A DNA stretch of 64,000 bases from Ignavibacteriota bacterium (GTDB lineage: Bacteria > Bacteroidota > Ignavibacteria > Ignavibacteriales > Melioribacteraceae). The stretch's first letter is position 1, and the number at the start of each line of letters is the position of its first letter. A program made the position numbers and the translations under genes. A model generated the notes under the pieces. The model searched no databases. It saw nothing but the letters and a program-made list of their open reading frames with translations, and was not told the DNA's origin. Of the stretch, positions 55,034 through 63,768 are shown one piece after another. The stretch spans positions 1,540,501-1,604,500 of the forward strand of contig JADJOX010000007.1 in the NCBI GenBank assembly GCA_016713565.1. The letters run 5' to 3'.

Positions 55034-55429
55034 TTATTTTGTTAAATTTTGATCGCTAATTGTTTTAAGATTTAGATTTTTTATTGTAGAAATATGAACA
55101 GTTACTCCGATCGCAACAAAAAATAAAATGATCCTTATATAAATATTGTCTGTAAGAAGAAATGCGGAAATTATAATTGAAGTCCATAGTAAACAAATTG
55201 AGGTGACCTTTGAACTAAATGGAATTCCCTTTTTATCTTTATAATTTTTAAGGTACACTCCCAAATATTTATTGTTAATTAATTTATCATTCAACTTAGG
55301 CGAACTTTTCATGAAAAAGTATGAGGCAATAATTAGAAATATTGTAGTTGGCAATAGAGGTATGAATATTCCCAAAACACCAATGCCTACAAATAAAAAT
55401 CCAAGAATTTTAAATATTATAATTTTCAT
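55034..55429 (-). CDS. DUF454 (YbaN-like) inner-membrane protein
   Basis: 131 residues with three or four helices and the DUF454 signature 'GVLGIFIPLLPTTIFLIIAS' near the N-terminus, then 'FFMKSSPKLNDKLINNKYLG'. Function unknown; several relatives sit near iron or heme genes. It is the first gene of the DUF454-katA unit and faces oxyR across 97 bases, so it probably belongs to the peroxide response here. Confidence 0.85.
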   Translation of the reverse strand: MKIIIFKILGFLFVGIGVLGIFIPLLPTTIFLIIASYFFMKSSPKLNDKLINNKYLGVYLKNYKDKKGIPFSSKVTSICLLWTSIIISAFLLTDNIYIRIILFFVAIGVTVHISTIKNLNLKTISDQNLTK

Positions 55430-55483
55430 TATTTTCCAAATAGCGATTATTTGTGTTATAAATTATAACTTGGTATTTAATAA

Positions 55484-55503
55484 ATCAAATTGATAATTTT
55501 GAT
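55484..55503. promoter_or_regulatory. Candidate OxyR/LysR-type dyad
   Basis: ATCAAA (55484-55489), 8-base spacer, TTTGAT (55498-55503), 23 bases before the oxyR ATG and about 55 upstream of the DUF454 start. Position fits a site that both autoregulates oxyR and activates the divergent katA unit. The sequence is simple A/T, so chance is possible. Confidence 0.35.
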
Positions 55504-55526
55504 ATATCCATAGATAAAATTTATAG

Positions 55527-56456
55527 ATGACTTTAACACAATTTTCATACATAATAGCAATTGATAATCATAAAAGTTTTGCCGAAGCTGCAAATAATTG
55601 TTTTGTTACTCAGCCTACACTAAGCATGCAAGTTAAAAAATTGGAAGAAGAACTTGGAGTTAGAATTTTTGACAGAAGTAAACAGCCGGTTAAAGCAACT
55701 GAAATTGGGAAAAAAATAATTGAACAGGCAAGAGTTGTTTTATGTGAAAATGAAAGGATTCATAATTTAATAGACGTAGAAAAGGGTGAGTTTAGCGGTA
55801 AATTTAAAGTGGGAATTATTCCCACAATCGCTCCGTATTTAATTCCGCTTTTTCTTAAAAACTTTATAAAAAAGTATCCTAAAGTCGAATTGACATTTGA
55901 TGAATTACAAACAGATCAAATAATAAATAAATTAGTTAAAGACGAACTTGATACGGCAATAATTGCAACCCCGACAAATAGAAAAGAATTGATTGAGAAA
56001 AATTTATATTATGAACCATTTGTAGCTTATGTTTCCGAAAGTCACAAATTATTTAAACAAAGAAAAGTAAACTCAAAAGAGCTGAACATTAAAGATATTT
56101 GGCTTTTAAAAGACGGACATTGTTTGAGAGATCATGTAATTCAAGTCTGCAGTTCACTTAATGTTGCAAAAAAGGAGAGTATTGTTCAGCTCAGTTTTGA
56201 AGGCGGAACACTTGACACATTGATGAAATTGGTTGATAATAATTTTGGGATGACATTGCTGCCTTATTTGGCTACATTAGATATAAATAAAACGGCAAAA
56301 GTAAAACACTTGAGGGAATTTAATAAACCAATACCTGGAAGAACGGTATCAATTATTTATCATAGAGCTTACGTAAAAGAAAAGTTAATAAATGCTTTTG
56401 AAAAAGAAATTCTCTCAGCCATTAGCAAGAATTTATTGTTTAAGGAATTGAGGTAA
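55527..56456 (+). CDS. oxyR: Peroxide-sensing LysR-type activator OxyR
   Basis: 309 residues. N-terminal HTH 'NHKSFAEAANNCFVTQPTLS' (about 14-33). The redox cysteines fall at Cys199 and Cys208 in 'GHCLRDHVIQVC', the same positions as in E. coli OxyR, so peroxide sensing by disulfide formation is well supported. It is divergent from DUF454-katA with the peroxiredoxin gene beyond, and should activate them. Length and domains are normal. Confidence 0.92.
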   Translation: MTLTQFSYIIAIDNHKSFAEAANNCFVTQPTLSMQVKKLEEELGVRIFDRSKQPVKATEIGKKIIEQARVVLCENERIHNLIDVEKGEFSGKFKVGIIPTIAPYLIPLFLKNFIKKYPKVELTFDELQTDQIINKLVKDELDTAIIATPTNRKELIEKNLYYEPFVAYVSESHKLFKQRKVNSKELNIKDIWLLKDGHCLRDHVIQVCSSLNVAKKESIVQLSFEGGTLDTLMKLVDNNFGMTLLPYLATLDINKTAKVKHLREFNKPIPGRTVSIIYHRAYVKEKLINAFEKEILSAISKNLLFKELR

Positions 56457-56517
56457 TTAATCAATAATTTTATAAAAATTAGAATCTTTAGTATTTTTAA
56501 ATAAAAAAAATGGAAAT

Positions 56518-56880
56518 ATGATTGACACGACAAAAATTATTATTGTAGGAGATAGAGTTTTAATTAAACCCGAAGATGATCTTGAAAAAACAAACAGCGG
56601 ACTTTATCTTCCGCCGGGAGTTAAAGAAAAGGAAAAAGTACAAGGCGGATATATAATTAAAGCAGGTCCCGGTTACCCGGTTGCCGCGGCAATTGATGAA
56701 GATGAAACGTGGAAAAAAAATAAAGAAACCAAGTATATTCCTCTGCAGGCAAAAGAAGGAGATTTTGCAATTTTTGTACGTAAAGAAGCAATTGATATAG
56801 AACTTGATAAACAAAAACTTGTAATTGTTCCGCAATCCGCAATTCTTCTTTTAATGCGCGATGAAGATCTGTTTAATTAA
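56518..56880 (+). CDS. GroES-family (cpn10-like) protein
   Basis: A 120-residue protein with the GroES core 'VGDRVLIKPEDDLEKTNSGL' at the N-terminus and 'LPPGVKEKEKVQGGYIIKAG' after it. Compared with GroES (about 97 residues) there is a charged insert 'DEDETWKKNKETKYIPLQAK' in the middle. The mobile loop is present but altered. No groL gene is adjacent, so this is probably a divergent stand-alone homologue and not the main GroES. Confidence 0.75.
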   Translation: MIDTTKIIIVGDRVLIKPEDDLEKTNSGLYLPPGVKEKEKVQGGYIIKAGPGYPVAAAIDEDETWKKNKETKYIPLQAKEGDFAIFVRKEAIDIELDKQKLVIVPQSAILLLMRDEDLFN

Positions 56881-57031
56881 ATTAATTTATTTTCTGTTTT
56901 ATTTAATTTGAGTGATGTGGTAGATAAATAAAATGTCACCCCTTTTTTACTCTAAACAATTTTAAATTTTACTGTTTTATGATTGTTACCTTATAAGTAA
57001 AAATCTAATTACATAACAAAAGGAATTTATT

Positions 57032-58639
57032 TTGGAAAAAGAATTTTTTGATTTTATAAAATCATTTGAAAATAAAGTTGTAAATCTAAGTAAAGAGTTA
57101 AGTCTTGCTAATTTTAACGCCACAATTTCAGGCAAGCCGGAAGATTATGTGAAAACCGCACAACTTGAGCTTAAGCTAAAAAAAATATTTTCAAATAAGG
57201 AAGATTTTGAAAAAATTAAAGAGTTTAAAAATTCTGCTGAATTTACAGATGGAGTAAATATAAGAGAAATTGAAGTATTGTATAATTCCTATGCGAGTTA
57301 TCAAATAGATGAAGAGTTACTTACCAAAACCGTCGAATTATCAAATAAGATTGAGCAAAAATTTGCGACATACAGAGCCGAGGTTGACGGTAAAAAATTA
57401 ACCGATAACGAAATTGATAAAATTCTTGAGAAATCAAAAAATTCCGAAGAACTTGAAGAAACTTGGAAAGCCAGTAAACAAATTGGAAAGTTGGTTAATG
57501 AAGATATAATTAAATTGGTGAAATTGAGAAATGAAGCCGCGACAAATTTAGGATTTAAAAATTATCATCAAATGAGTTTAAAATTAAATGAGCTTGAACC
57601 GGAATTTTTGGATGATCTTTTTGATAAGCTTGATGCACTAACCGACAAAAAATTTAAAGAAATTAAAAATGATATTGATAATTATTTATCAAATTATTTT
57701 TCTATAAATAAAACGGAACTAATGCCTTGGCATTATCAAGATAAATTTTTCCAGCAGGGTCCAAGCATTTATAATATAGATTATGATAAATATTTTGAAA
57801 ATAAAAATATAGAAGAAATAACCGATGAGTATTATTCGGGAATTGGAATGGATATTAAAGATATGCTTTCAAAAAGCGATCTTTATGAGAAGGAAGGAAA
57901 ATATCAGCATGCATATTGCACTCAAATTGATAAAGAAGGAGATATAAGGGTTCTTTGCAACATAAAACCAAATTATAAGTGGATGTCTACAATGCTCCAT
58001 GAATTCGGTCATGCTGTTTACGATAAATATGTCAGTAAAAGTTTGCCATGGGTTTTGCGTGAACACGCTCATATTTTTACAACCGAAGCAATAGCAATGT
58101 TATTCGGAAGATTTGCGTCAAATCCCAATTGGCTTAGAGAAATGATTGGAATTTCTGAAAATGAAAAAAATGAAATTTCGAATAAAAGTTTTAAAACACT
58201 TCAGTTAGAACAAATAATTTTTTCCCGCTGGGTTCAAGTAATCTACAGATTTGAAAAAGCAATGTTTGAAAATCCAGATTGTGATTTGAATTCACTTTGG
58301 TGGCAATTAGTTGAAAAGTATCAGGGATTAAAAAAACCTGAAAATAGAAATGAAGCTGATTGGGCTTCAAAAATACACATCGCGCTTTATCCCGTTTATT
58401 ATCAAAATTACATGCTGGGTGAATTATTAGCTTCACAGCTTTACTTTTTTATTAAAGAGAAAGTCTTAATAAATAATTCTTCAGAAAATATTTCTTTCGT
58501 TGGAAAACAAGAAGTAGGAGAATACTTAATAAACTTATTCTTTTCATATGGAGCTTTGTATAAGTGGGATAAATTAGTTAAAAATTCCACAGGTGAAGAA
58601 TTAAATCCAAATTATTGGATTAAACAATTTGTAAATTGA
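57032..58639 (+). CDS. M2/M3-family zinc metallopeptidase
   Basis: A 535-residue, mostly helical cytoplasmic peptidase starting at TTG, with AAAGGAA upstream. Zinc motif 'HEFGH' at 323-327 ('TMLHEFGHAVYDKYV'), and the third ligand Glu about 29 residues on in 'HIFTTEAIAMLFG'. The pattern after HEFGH is closer to the angiotensin-converting-enzyme-like M2 group than to classical M3 oligopeptidases. No signal peptide. Expected to cleave oligopeptides or dipeptides. The neighbouring lipoprotein starts just after it. Confidence 0.85.
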   Translation: MEKEFFDFIKSFENKVVNLSKELSLANFNATISGKPEDYVKTAQLELKLKKIFSNKEDFEKIKEFKNSAEFTDGVNIREIEVLYNSYASYQIDEELLTKTVELSNKIEQKFATYRAEVDGKKLTDNEIDKILEKSKNSEELEETWKASKQIGKLVNEDIIKLVKLRNEAATNLGFKNYHQMSLKLNELEPEFLDDLFDKLDALTDKKFKEIKNDIDNYLSNYFSINKTELMPWHYQDKFFQQGPSIYNIDYDKYFENKNIEEITDEYYSGIGMDIKDMLSKSDLYEKEGKYQHAYCTQIDKEGDIRVLCNIKPNYKWMSTMLHEFGHAVYDKYVSKSLPWVLREHAHIFTTEAIAMLFGRFASNPNWLREMIGISENEKNEISNKSFKTLQLEQIIFSRWVQVIYRFEKAMFENPDCDLNSLWWQLVEKYQGLKKPENRNEADWASKIHIALYPVYYQNYMLGELLASQLYFFIKEKVLINNSSENISFVGKQEVGEYLINLFFSYGALYKWDKLVKNSTGEELNPNYWIKQFVN

Positions 58640-58671
58640 AATATTGTTTTAAATGGTTTATATTTAAATAT

Positions 58672-59451
58672 ATGAACAGAAAATTATTATATTTTGCTTG
58701 CGTGATATTTGTTTTATTAGTAAGCTGTAAAGATCAACCTACATCTCCAGACATCACACATAAAGCCGGATTTTGTCTTACTTTTGATGATACTTATGTA
58801 AAGCAATGGCAAAAAATTATTCCTTTGCTAGATTCAAATAATGTAAAAGTCACTTTTTTCTTAACACAAATTTATTCGCTTTCGGATGATGAAATAAATT
58901 CATTACACAATTTTAAAACAAAAGGACATGAAATTGGAAGTCATGGTTGGAAACATATTGATGCTGTTAACTTTTTAAAAAATCATTCTGTCTCAGATTA
59001 TATCAAACAAGAAATTACGCCAGCAATTGATTTTATGAATAATCACAATTTAATTCCAAAAAGCTTTTCCTACCCATACGGTTATAACTGTGATTCACTA
59101 GACAACAAATTATTACAAACTTTTATTGCTTTAAGAGACGTTGAAGAAATTCAAAGGACAATTATAGTAACTGATATAAGTGAAATTGATGATATTTATT
59201 ATAAGTTTGATAATAAGAAAGTTATTCCTGCATTAGGCATTGATGCAAACTTCAAAATTTCTATAAATATGATCGAGCAAGGATTTATTCGTGCATCTGC
59301 AAATAATGAGGTAATAATATTTTATGCTCATCAAACGGTTGAAAAAGCAGATGGAGCTTATCAAACTGAATTTTCTTATCTAAAAAAATTGTTTACACTT
59401 GCTAGAAAATACAATCTCAAATGCTATACATTTTCAGAATTGGTGCAATAA
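58672..59451 (+). CDS. NodB-type polysaccharide deacetylase lipoprotein
   Basis: ATG 58672 is chosen because it begins a proper lipoprotein signal 'YFACVIFVLLVSC' (lipobox Cys19); the frame extends back to 58636. 259 residues. Motif 1 'LTFDDTY', motif 2 'GSHGWKH' (H-x-x-x-H) and motif 3 'SFSYPYGYN' are present, so metal binding (Asp-His-His) looks intact. It likely removes acetyl groups from a surface or peptidoglycan amino-sugar. It starts 32 bases after the peptidase stop, so may be co-transcribed. Confidence 0.82.
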   Translation: MNRKLLYFACVIFVLLVSCKDQPTSPDITHKAGFCLTFDDTYVKQWQKIIPLLDSNNVKVTFFLTQIYSLSDDEINSLHNFKTKGHEIGSHGWKHIDAVNFLKNHSVSDYIKQEITPAIDFMNNHNLIPKSFSYPYGYNCDSLDNKLLQTFIALRDVEEIQRTIIVTDISEIDDIYYKFDNKKVIPALGIDANFKISINMIEQGFIRASANNEVIIFYAHQTVEKADGAYQTEFSYLKKLFTLARKYNLKCYTFSELVQ

Positions 59452-59455
59452 AATT

Positions 59456-62101
59456 CTAAATATCCAGCCAATAAGAAAACTTAGCAAGAAAAATATTGTT
59501 TGATTCGGCTTTGATCAAATTCCTAAAATCTCTTCCGAATTGTAAATCACCGGGATTATTATTATCATCTCTGTCTTGCGACCAAACCAAGTATAATATT
59601 GAGCCGGGTAAAACTTCCCAGCGAAATACAAAAGTACCTCTGATTGATTTAAAATTAAAATTAGGATTGTCAAATGAAAATTGATCTGCGGGACCATCTT
59701 TATCCGGATCAATTATATATACTTGATTTTCCACATCATAATTTACATTGCCGGCGAGTGAATAATTATTGTAATCCAAAGATCTTGTTCGCGCCAATTC
59801 TTTAAAGTTATCGTAATTCCCAACAGAAATTAACGGTTGTAAAAATAGTTGGAAGCTCATTTGCGGAGTTAAAATCCAATTTAGTCTTATATTTGCAGAA
59901 ATTGTTTTTTGGTTCATTTCACCGAAGACATATCTTTTAGCGAATGTTTTATCAGCATATATATCATCAAAACTACCAATCCATTGTCTTTGTTCAGTAT
60001 TAAAACTATAACTTGGACCAATGCTGAAATTTACTTGCGTACTCGGTTTCCATTCCATATTCAACTCAAAATCATAATAATTGCTTCCTATTTTATCTCC
60101 AAAATAATTTGAGTTTAAGCTAACGATTAAATTATTTCTTGAGTCGGATGAAAAAGTAACATTCATTGAACTTTGAGAAGGATTTTTAGCTAAAGGTCCG
60201 CCGCGTGTCAATCCTCTTGAAAATTCTTCAAAATTATAAAATCCTTGTAAAGCTAAGTTATAGTAATTATTAAACTGGAATGCAGTATATAGCATAAGTC
60301 CGTTATTCAAAATATTTCCTTCAAAATCATAATCTCTAAAATGTGCTAAATACAGCCACTTTCTTCTGAAAATATTATCCGGTTCAAACCAGCGGTAACC
60401 TAGAACCAAATGACCGTTTATCTTATCTGCCATCCATTGAAATCCCAAATCGCTGTTTTCAAATCCGGGAGAAACAACACCAAAAGCGGAGTTAATATAA
60501 AAGTTACCTTCCTGCTTATTAAGCATAACTCTACTGTAATAACCACCGATGCTGGTTTTATTTGAATCTAACTTATTATAAGTTGCGTCAGGTCTTTGAA
60601 AATATCTGTAAGGTTGTTCTTGAAGTTTTACCATATAATCTTTGGAACCGCTTGTGTATGATCCGACGAGAAAACTTGTCAATACATATTGTTTTGCGGA
60701 ATCTAAAAATGTCCATCCATCCAAACCAAAAGTATAAGCTTCATTACTGAGCGAAGATTTTAGATCAAAAGTATTTAAATCTCTGTTAACGGAAGTAAAC
60801 ATTGCGCCTATTGACTGACGGTTATCATTAAATTGTTTTTGTGTTCTGAATACCCCGTAATTTGTAAAAGGTTCAACTTCAATTTCCGACTTTTTATTTG
60901 ATACAGATATTGTTGCATATGTTCTTTCCGTTGCGGCGTTCAAAGCGCCAACCGACCATGTTTCATCAATTTTTCCGGTTAATTTTGCGGCGCCTAAAAT
61001 TCTTGTTTCATTTGGATAATTCACATAATCATAATCCGGTAAATTACCTTGAGGTGACCTTCCAATTCTTCTAGTATAAAATAATTCCGGATTACCAAAA
61101 TTAAAACCCCAGTTATTATTTGCTCCTCCAATACCAAAATAAAAGAGTTCCTGCCCTTCAATAAAAAAGGGTCTTTTTTCTTGAAAATAAGTTTCAAAAG
61201 CCGAAAGATTTACTACCGCAGGGTCAACTTCTACCTGACCGAAATCTGGATTTATTGTTGCGTCCAAATTAAAACTGCTTCCGATTCCAACCTTAAAATC
61301 TGCGCCCAATGAAGATTTGTATTGGTTACCTTTGTAAAACGGATCACCATTTTCATGTTTTAAGTACTGTGCTTTTTGAACAAAGTAGGGAAGCACTTCA
61401 AAACGCTGTTTTAATTTAATTCCATCCAATCCAACAAGGTCGGCAAATTTGGAAACAAACCCGCTTTCGTTTTTAGGAACCATTACATAAAAAGAATTTT
61501 CACCGTTTCTTTTGATATCTCTATTAAAATTTATTCCCCAAATCATATTTTCAGTTTGATTAAATCTAAGCTGAGAAAAAGGGATTTTCATTTCTAAAAC
61601 CCAGCCGTCCTTTGTAATTTTTGTTTTTGATTCCCAAACTCCATCCCATGTATTATCATCCCAACTGTCATTAAATAAAATCCCATCTGATATTGAACCT
61701 CCGGCGTTTACTGCAAAATAATAACCTGTTCTGTCATCATTATATGGATCCAAATATAAAAAAAACCAATCGGAAGGAACGAGATTATCCCTTCTCATTA
61801 AGTTATTGTCAATTGAATCAGGATGGGTATCGTAAAACATTCCGCCCACATATAAATTTTCATTATCGAATGCTACTCGAATTTCCGAATTTTGTGTTGC
61901 TGGTTTTCCCTCATTAGGTTCTTTCTGAACAAAGTATGTAGTTGGATTTTGTTTCCATATATTTTCATTTAATTTGCCGTCAAGGATTATTGCTTCCGAA
62001 GTTTTATATGCTGTAACTTGATTGGATAAAGGCAATTTTTGCGTAAATGTTTTTGAGGAAATAAAAGTTAAAATGAGTAAAAGAAGAAGACATTTCTGCA
62101 T
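59456..62101 (-). CDS. Outer-membrane DUF5916 protein with N-terminal CBM9-like domain
   Basis: An 881-residue exported protein; signal 1-20. Residues about 30-225 are the CBM9-like carbohydrate-binding module ('IILDGKLNENIWKQNPTTYF' and 'NSEIRVAFDNENLYVGGMFY', then 'WVLEMKIPFSQLRF'). The remainder is the DUF5916 beta-barrel-like region ('FQEKRPFFIEGQELFYFGIG', 'YTRRIGRSPQG', ending 'LAKFSYWLDI' in an outer-membrane aromatic style). Probably an outer-membrane sugar-binding or porin-like protein; no enzyme site visible. Converges with the deacetylase gene. Confidence 0.85.
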   Translation of the reverse strand: MQKCLLLLLILTFISSKTFTQKLPLSNQVTAYKTSEAIILDGKLNENIWKQNPTTYFVQKEPNEGKPATQNSEIRVAFDNENLYVGGMFYDTHPDSIDNNLMRRDNLVPSDWFFLYLDPYNDDRTGYYFAVNAGGSISDGILFNDSWDDNTWDGVWESKTKITKDGWVLEMKIPFSQLRFNQTENMIWGINFNRDIKRNGENSFYVMVPKNESGFVSKFADLVGLDGIKLKQRFEVLPYFVQKAQYLKHENGDPFYKGNQYKSSLGADFKVGIGSSFNLDATINPDFGQVEVDPAVVNLSAFETYFQEKRPFFIEGQELFYFGIGGANNNWGFNFGNPELFYTRRIGRSPQGNLPDYDYVNYPNETRILGAAKLTGKIDETWSVGALNAATERTYATISVSNKKSEIEVEPFTNYGVFRTQKQFNDNRQSIGAMFTSVNRDLNTFDLKSSLSNEAYTFGLDGWTFLDSAKQYVLTSFLVGSYTSGSKDYMVKLQEQPYRYFQRPDATYNKLDSNKTSIGGYYSRVMLNKQEGNFYINSAFGVVSPGFENSDLGFQWMADKINGHLVLGYRWFEPDNIFRRKWLYLAHFRDYDFEGNILNNGLMLYTAFQFNNYYNLALQGFYNFEEFSRGLTRGGPLAKNPSQSSMNVTFSSDSRNNLIVSLNSNYFGDKIGSNYYDFELNMEWKPSTQVNFSIGPSYSFNTEQRQWIGSFDDIYADKTFAKRYVFGEMNQKTISANIRLNWILTPQMSFQLFLQPLISVGNYDNFKELARTRSLDYNNYSLAGNVNYDVENQVYIIDPDKDGPADQFSFDNPNFNFKSIRGTFVFRWEVLPGSILYLVWSQDRDDNNNPGDLQFGRDFRNLIKAESNNIFLAKFSYWLDI

Positions 62102-62257
62102 AAAAATTTCCTTTTAATTTTGTTAACGTTGATTCGTTTTTTTTATTGTAATTAGACTTGACAATTGTAAAATAGTTGTGAAATTAAGTAAAGATTTTTG
62201 ACCTAAATTATTCGAAAAATTATTTCTAAGTTTGCTCAAATTTAAATCGGACATAAA

Positions 62258-62503
62258 ATGAAATTATTGAAAGGAATTCAAATATTTATTTTCAGTGCGG
62301 CAGTTTTTATCTCTTGTACATCTTCAACAGAACCTACAAACAATTCAAATACTCCAACCGGACATACAGTAAATAAAAACGGCATTATGCATAAAACCGG
62401 TTTAAATTCACCAACTACAAATTGCGTTGAATGCCACGGTACGGATTTACGCGGCGGTTCAGTTGGTGTTTCTTGTTACAGCTGTCATGGAAAAAAATGG
62501 TAA
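62258..62503 (+). CDS. Tiny diheme c-type cytochrome-like lipoprotein
   Basis: 81 residues. Signal with lipobox 'AVFISC' (Cys20), a Ser/Thr/Asn linker, then two heme-c motifs 'CVECH' and 'CYSCH' only 16 residues apart, joined by 'GTDLRGGSVGVS', and the chain ends at 'HGKKW'. Two other His residues ('GHTV', 'MHKTG') could be distal ligands. It would be a membrane-anchored electron-transfer protein; partner unknown. Much smaller than usual diheme cytochromes. No c-maturation genes nearby. Confidence 0.75.
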   Translation: MKLLKGIQIFIFSAAVFISCTSSTEPTNNSNTPTGHTVNKNGIMHKTGLNSPTTNCVECHGTDLRGGSVGVSCYSCHGKKW

Positions 62504-62507
62504 ACAA

Positions 62508-63056
62508 TTAATTATTTCCTGCAATTTTTATGTTATGACCGTAATCTCTAATTATTATATCCATTACCGCACCAAGATTACCTTGTAATTTAACTAAAAC
62601 AAGCTCTTCGTTTGTTAATGAAATAATAACAAGCTCATTAATATCTTCATTGAAGTTTTCTTTTAGAAAAACGCCGGTCAGTTCATTTTCTTGAGTTGTT
62701 TTAACAATTGGTTTCCAGGTTTCTCCGTTAAACGACTTTGAAATATTGTTAAGTAATTTAAAAGACGGATGAGAATAATTACTCAATCTGTTATAAACTC
62801 CAATTTGGATATTTCTAATTTTCGAAAGCATTTCATCAACATTTTCTTCAGTATCTGAAAATTTAACAAATTGACTTGCAAGGAAAAACCCAACCGGACC
62901 GACAGAAAATTCAATTTCTCTATCAAAATCGTCATTTAAACTTTCGAGAATTTGCGAACGGATATTTTTAAAATCTCTATTAACGCCAATACAACCCGAA
63001 TTTAATATTGCAAATCCAAAAATCAAAATTAAGGATCTAAACTTAATGTCTTTCAT
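62508..63056 (-). CDS. DUF4252-like lipoprotein
   Basis: A 182-residue lipoprotein; lipobox 'AILNSGC' (Cys22). The body resembles the DUF4252 family: 'VYNRLSNYSHPSFKLLNNIS' then 'GETWKPIVKTTQENELTGVF' and a final 'LVKLQGNLGAVMDII' that aligns with the closing segment of the neighbour at 63217. Probably a paralogue pair. Converges with the cytochrome gene, 4 bases apart. Function unknown. Confidence 0.6.
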   Translation of the reverse strand: MKDIKFRSLILIFGFAILNSGCIGVNRDFKNIRSQILESLNDDFDREIEFSVGPVGFFLASQFVKFSDTEENVDEMLSKIRNIQIGVYNRLSNYSHPSFKLLNNISKSFNGETWKPIVKTTQENELTGVFLKENFNEDINELVIISLTNEELVLVKLQGNLGAVMDIIIRDYGHNIKIAGNN

Positions 63057-63216
63057 AATTTTCTCACGGGCTATTTAAGTTATTTCACAAATTTTAGTTT
63101 TTTTCTTACGCCTTCTCTTTAATTAAATAAAATAAATGAAATCGGGATTATTGATAATTACATTTATAACAATTCAATTAAGAACTAGCGTAAGAAAAAT
63201 TACTTACTCAAAAAAA

Positions 63217-63768
63217 TTAATTTTCTTTCTTTATTCCATCCAAGCCGGGTATATCGAATTTTTTACCTAATTTACCCAAAGCATCCATGTTAATATTTCC
63301 TACAATATTTACAAAAGCTGCTTCGCCGCCTTCATCAACCGTAACTACGGTCAATCCGACAAAATCATCATCACCGGCAGTTTTTAAGTAAACGTTCGCT
63401 ACATTTCCCTTTGATTTTGTTTTGACAATTCTATCCCATTTCTTGCTCATTAAATCTTTGTCAATTGCCTGTGCTCTTTTCATTAAATCGCTTGAATTGG
63501 TTTGCGTTACGGCAAATGTATTTACTTTGATAAGTTTTAATCCGCCGACTAATTCGGAAAGTTCGGGATCATCATCAGTAAACTTTGAAACCATTTTTAA
63601 TAATTTTTCTTCAATTAATATCTCAGTAACTTCTTCATCATTTTGTAAAGAGGCTAAATCCCCAAAATTTACAAAACCCGGATATTTTGAGTAATCACCT
63701 TCCTGTGCAAAAGTATTTAATGAAATTAAAAAGAATAAAAATATTGCGTATTTAATTGATGTTTTCAT
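63217..63768 (-). CDS. DUF4252 family protein
   Basis: ATG 63768 is chosen because GGAG sits 8 bases upstream, inside the longer frame that starts at 63783. 183 residues with signal 'IFLFFLISLNTFAQ', then the DUF4252 body ('LKLIKVNTFAVTQ', 'WDRIVKTKSKGNVANVYL', closing 'FVNIVGNINMDAL'). DUF4252 genes often follow an ECF sigma factor and a putative anti-sigma gene. That arrangement may exist here beyond the window edge. Its start overlaps the end of the partial gene upstream. Confidence 0.78.
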   Translation of the reverse strand: MKTSIKYAIFLFFLISLNTFAQEGDYSKYPGFVNFGDLASLQNDEEVTEILIEEKLLKMVSKFTDDDPELSELVGGLKLIKVNTFAVTQTNSSDLMKRAQAIDKDLMSKKWDRIVKTKSKGNVANVYLKTAGDDDFVGLTVVTVDEGGEAAFVNIVGNINMDALGKLGKKFDIPGLDGIKKEN

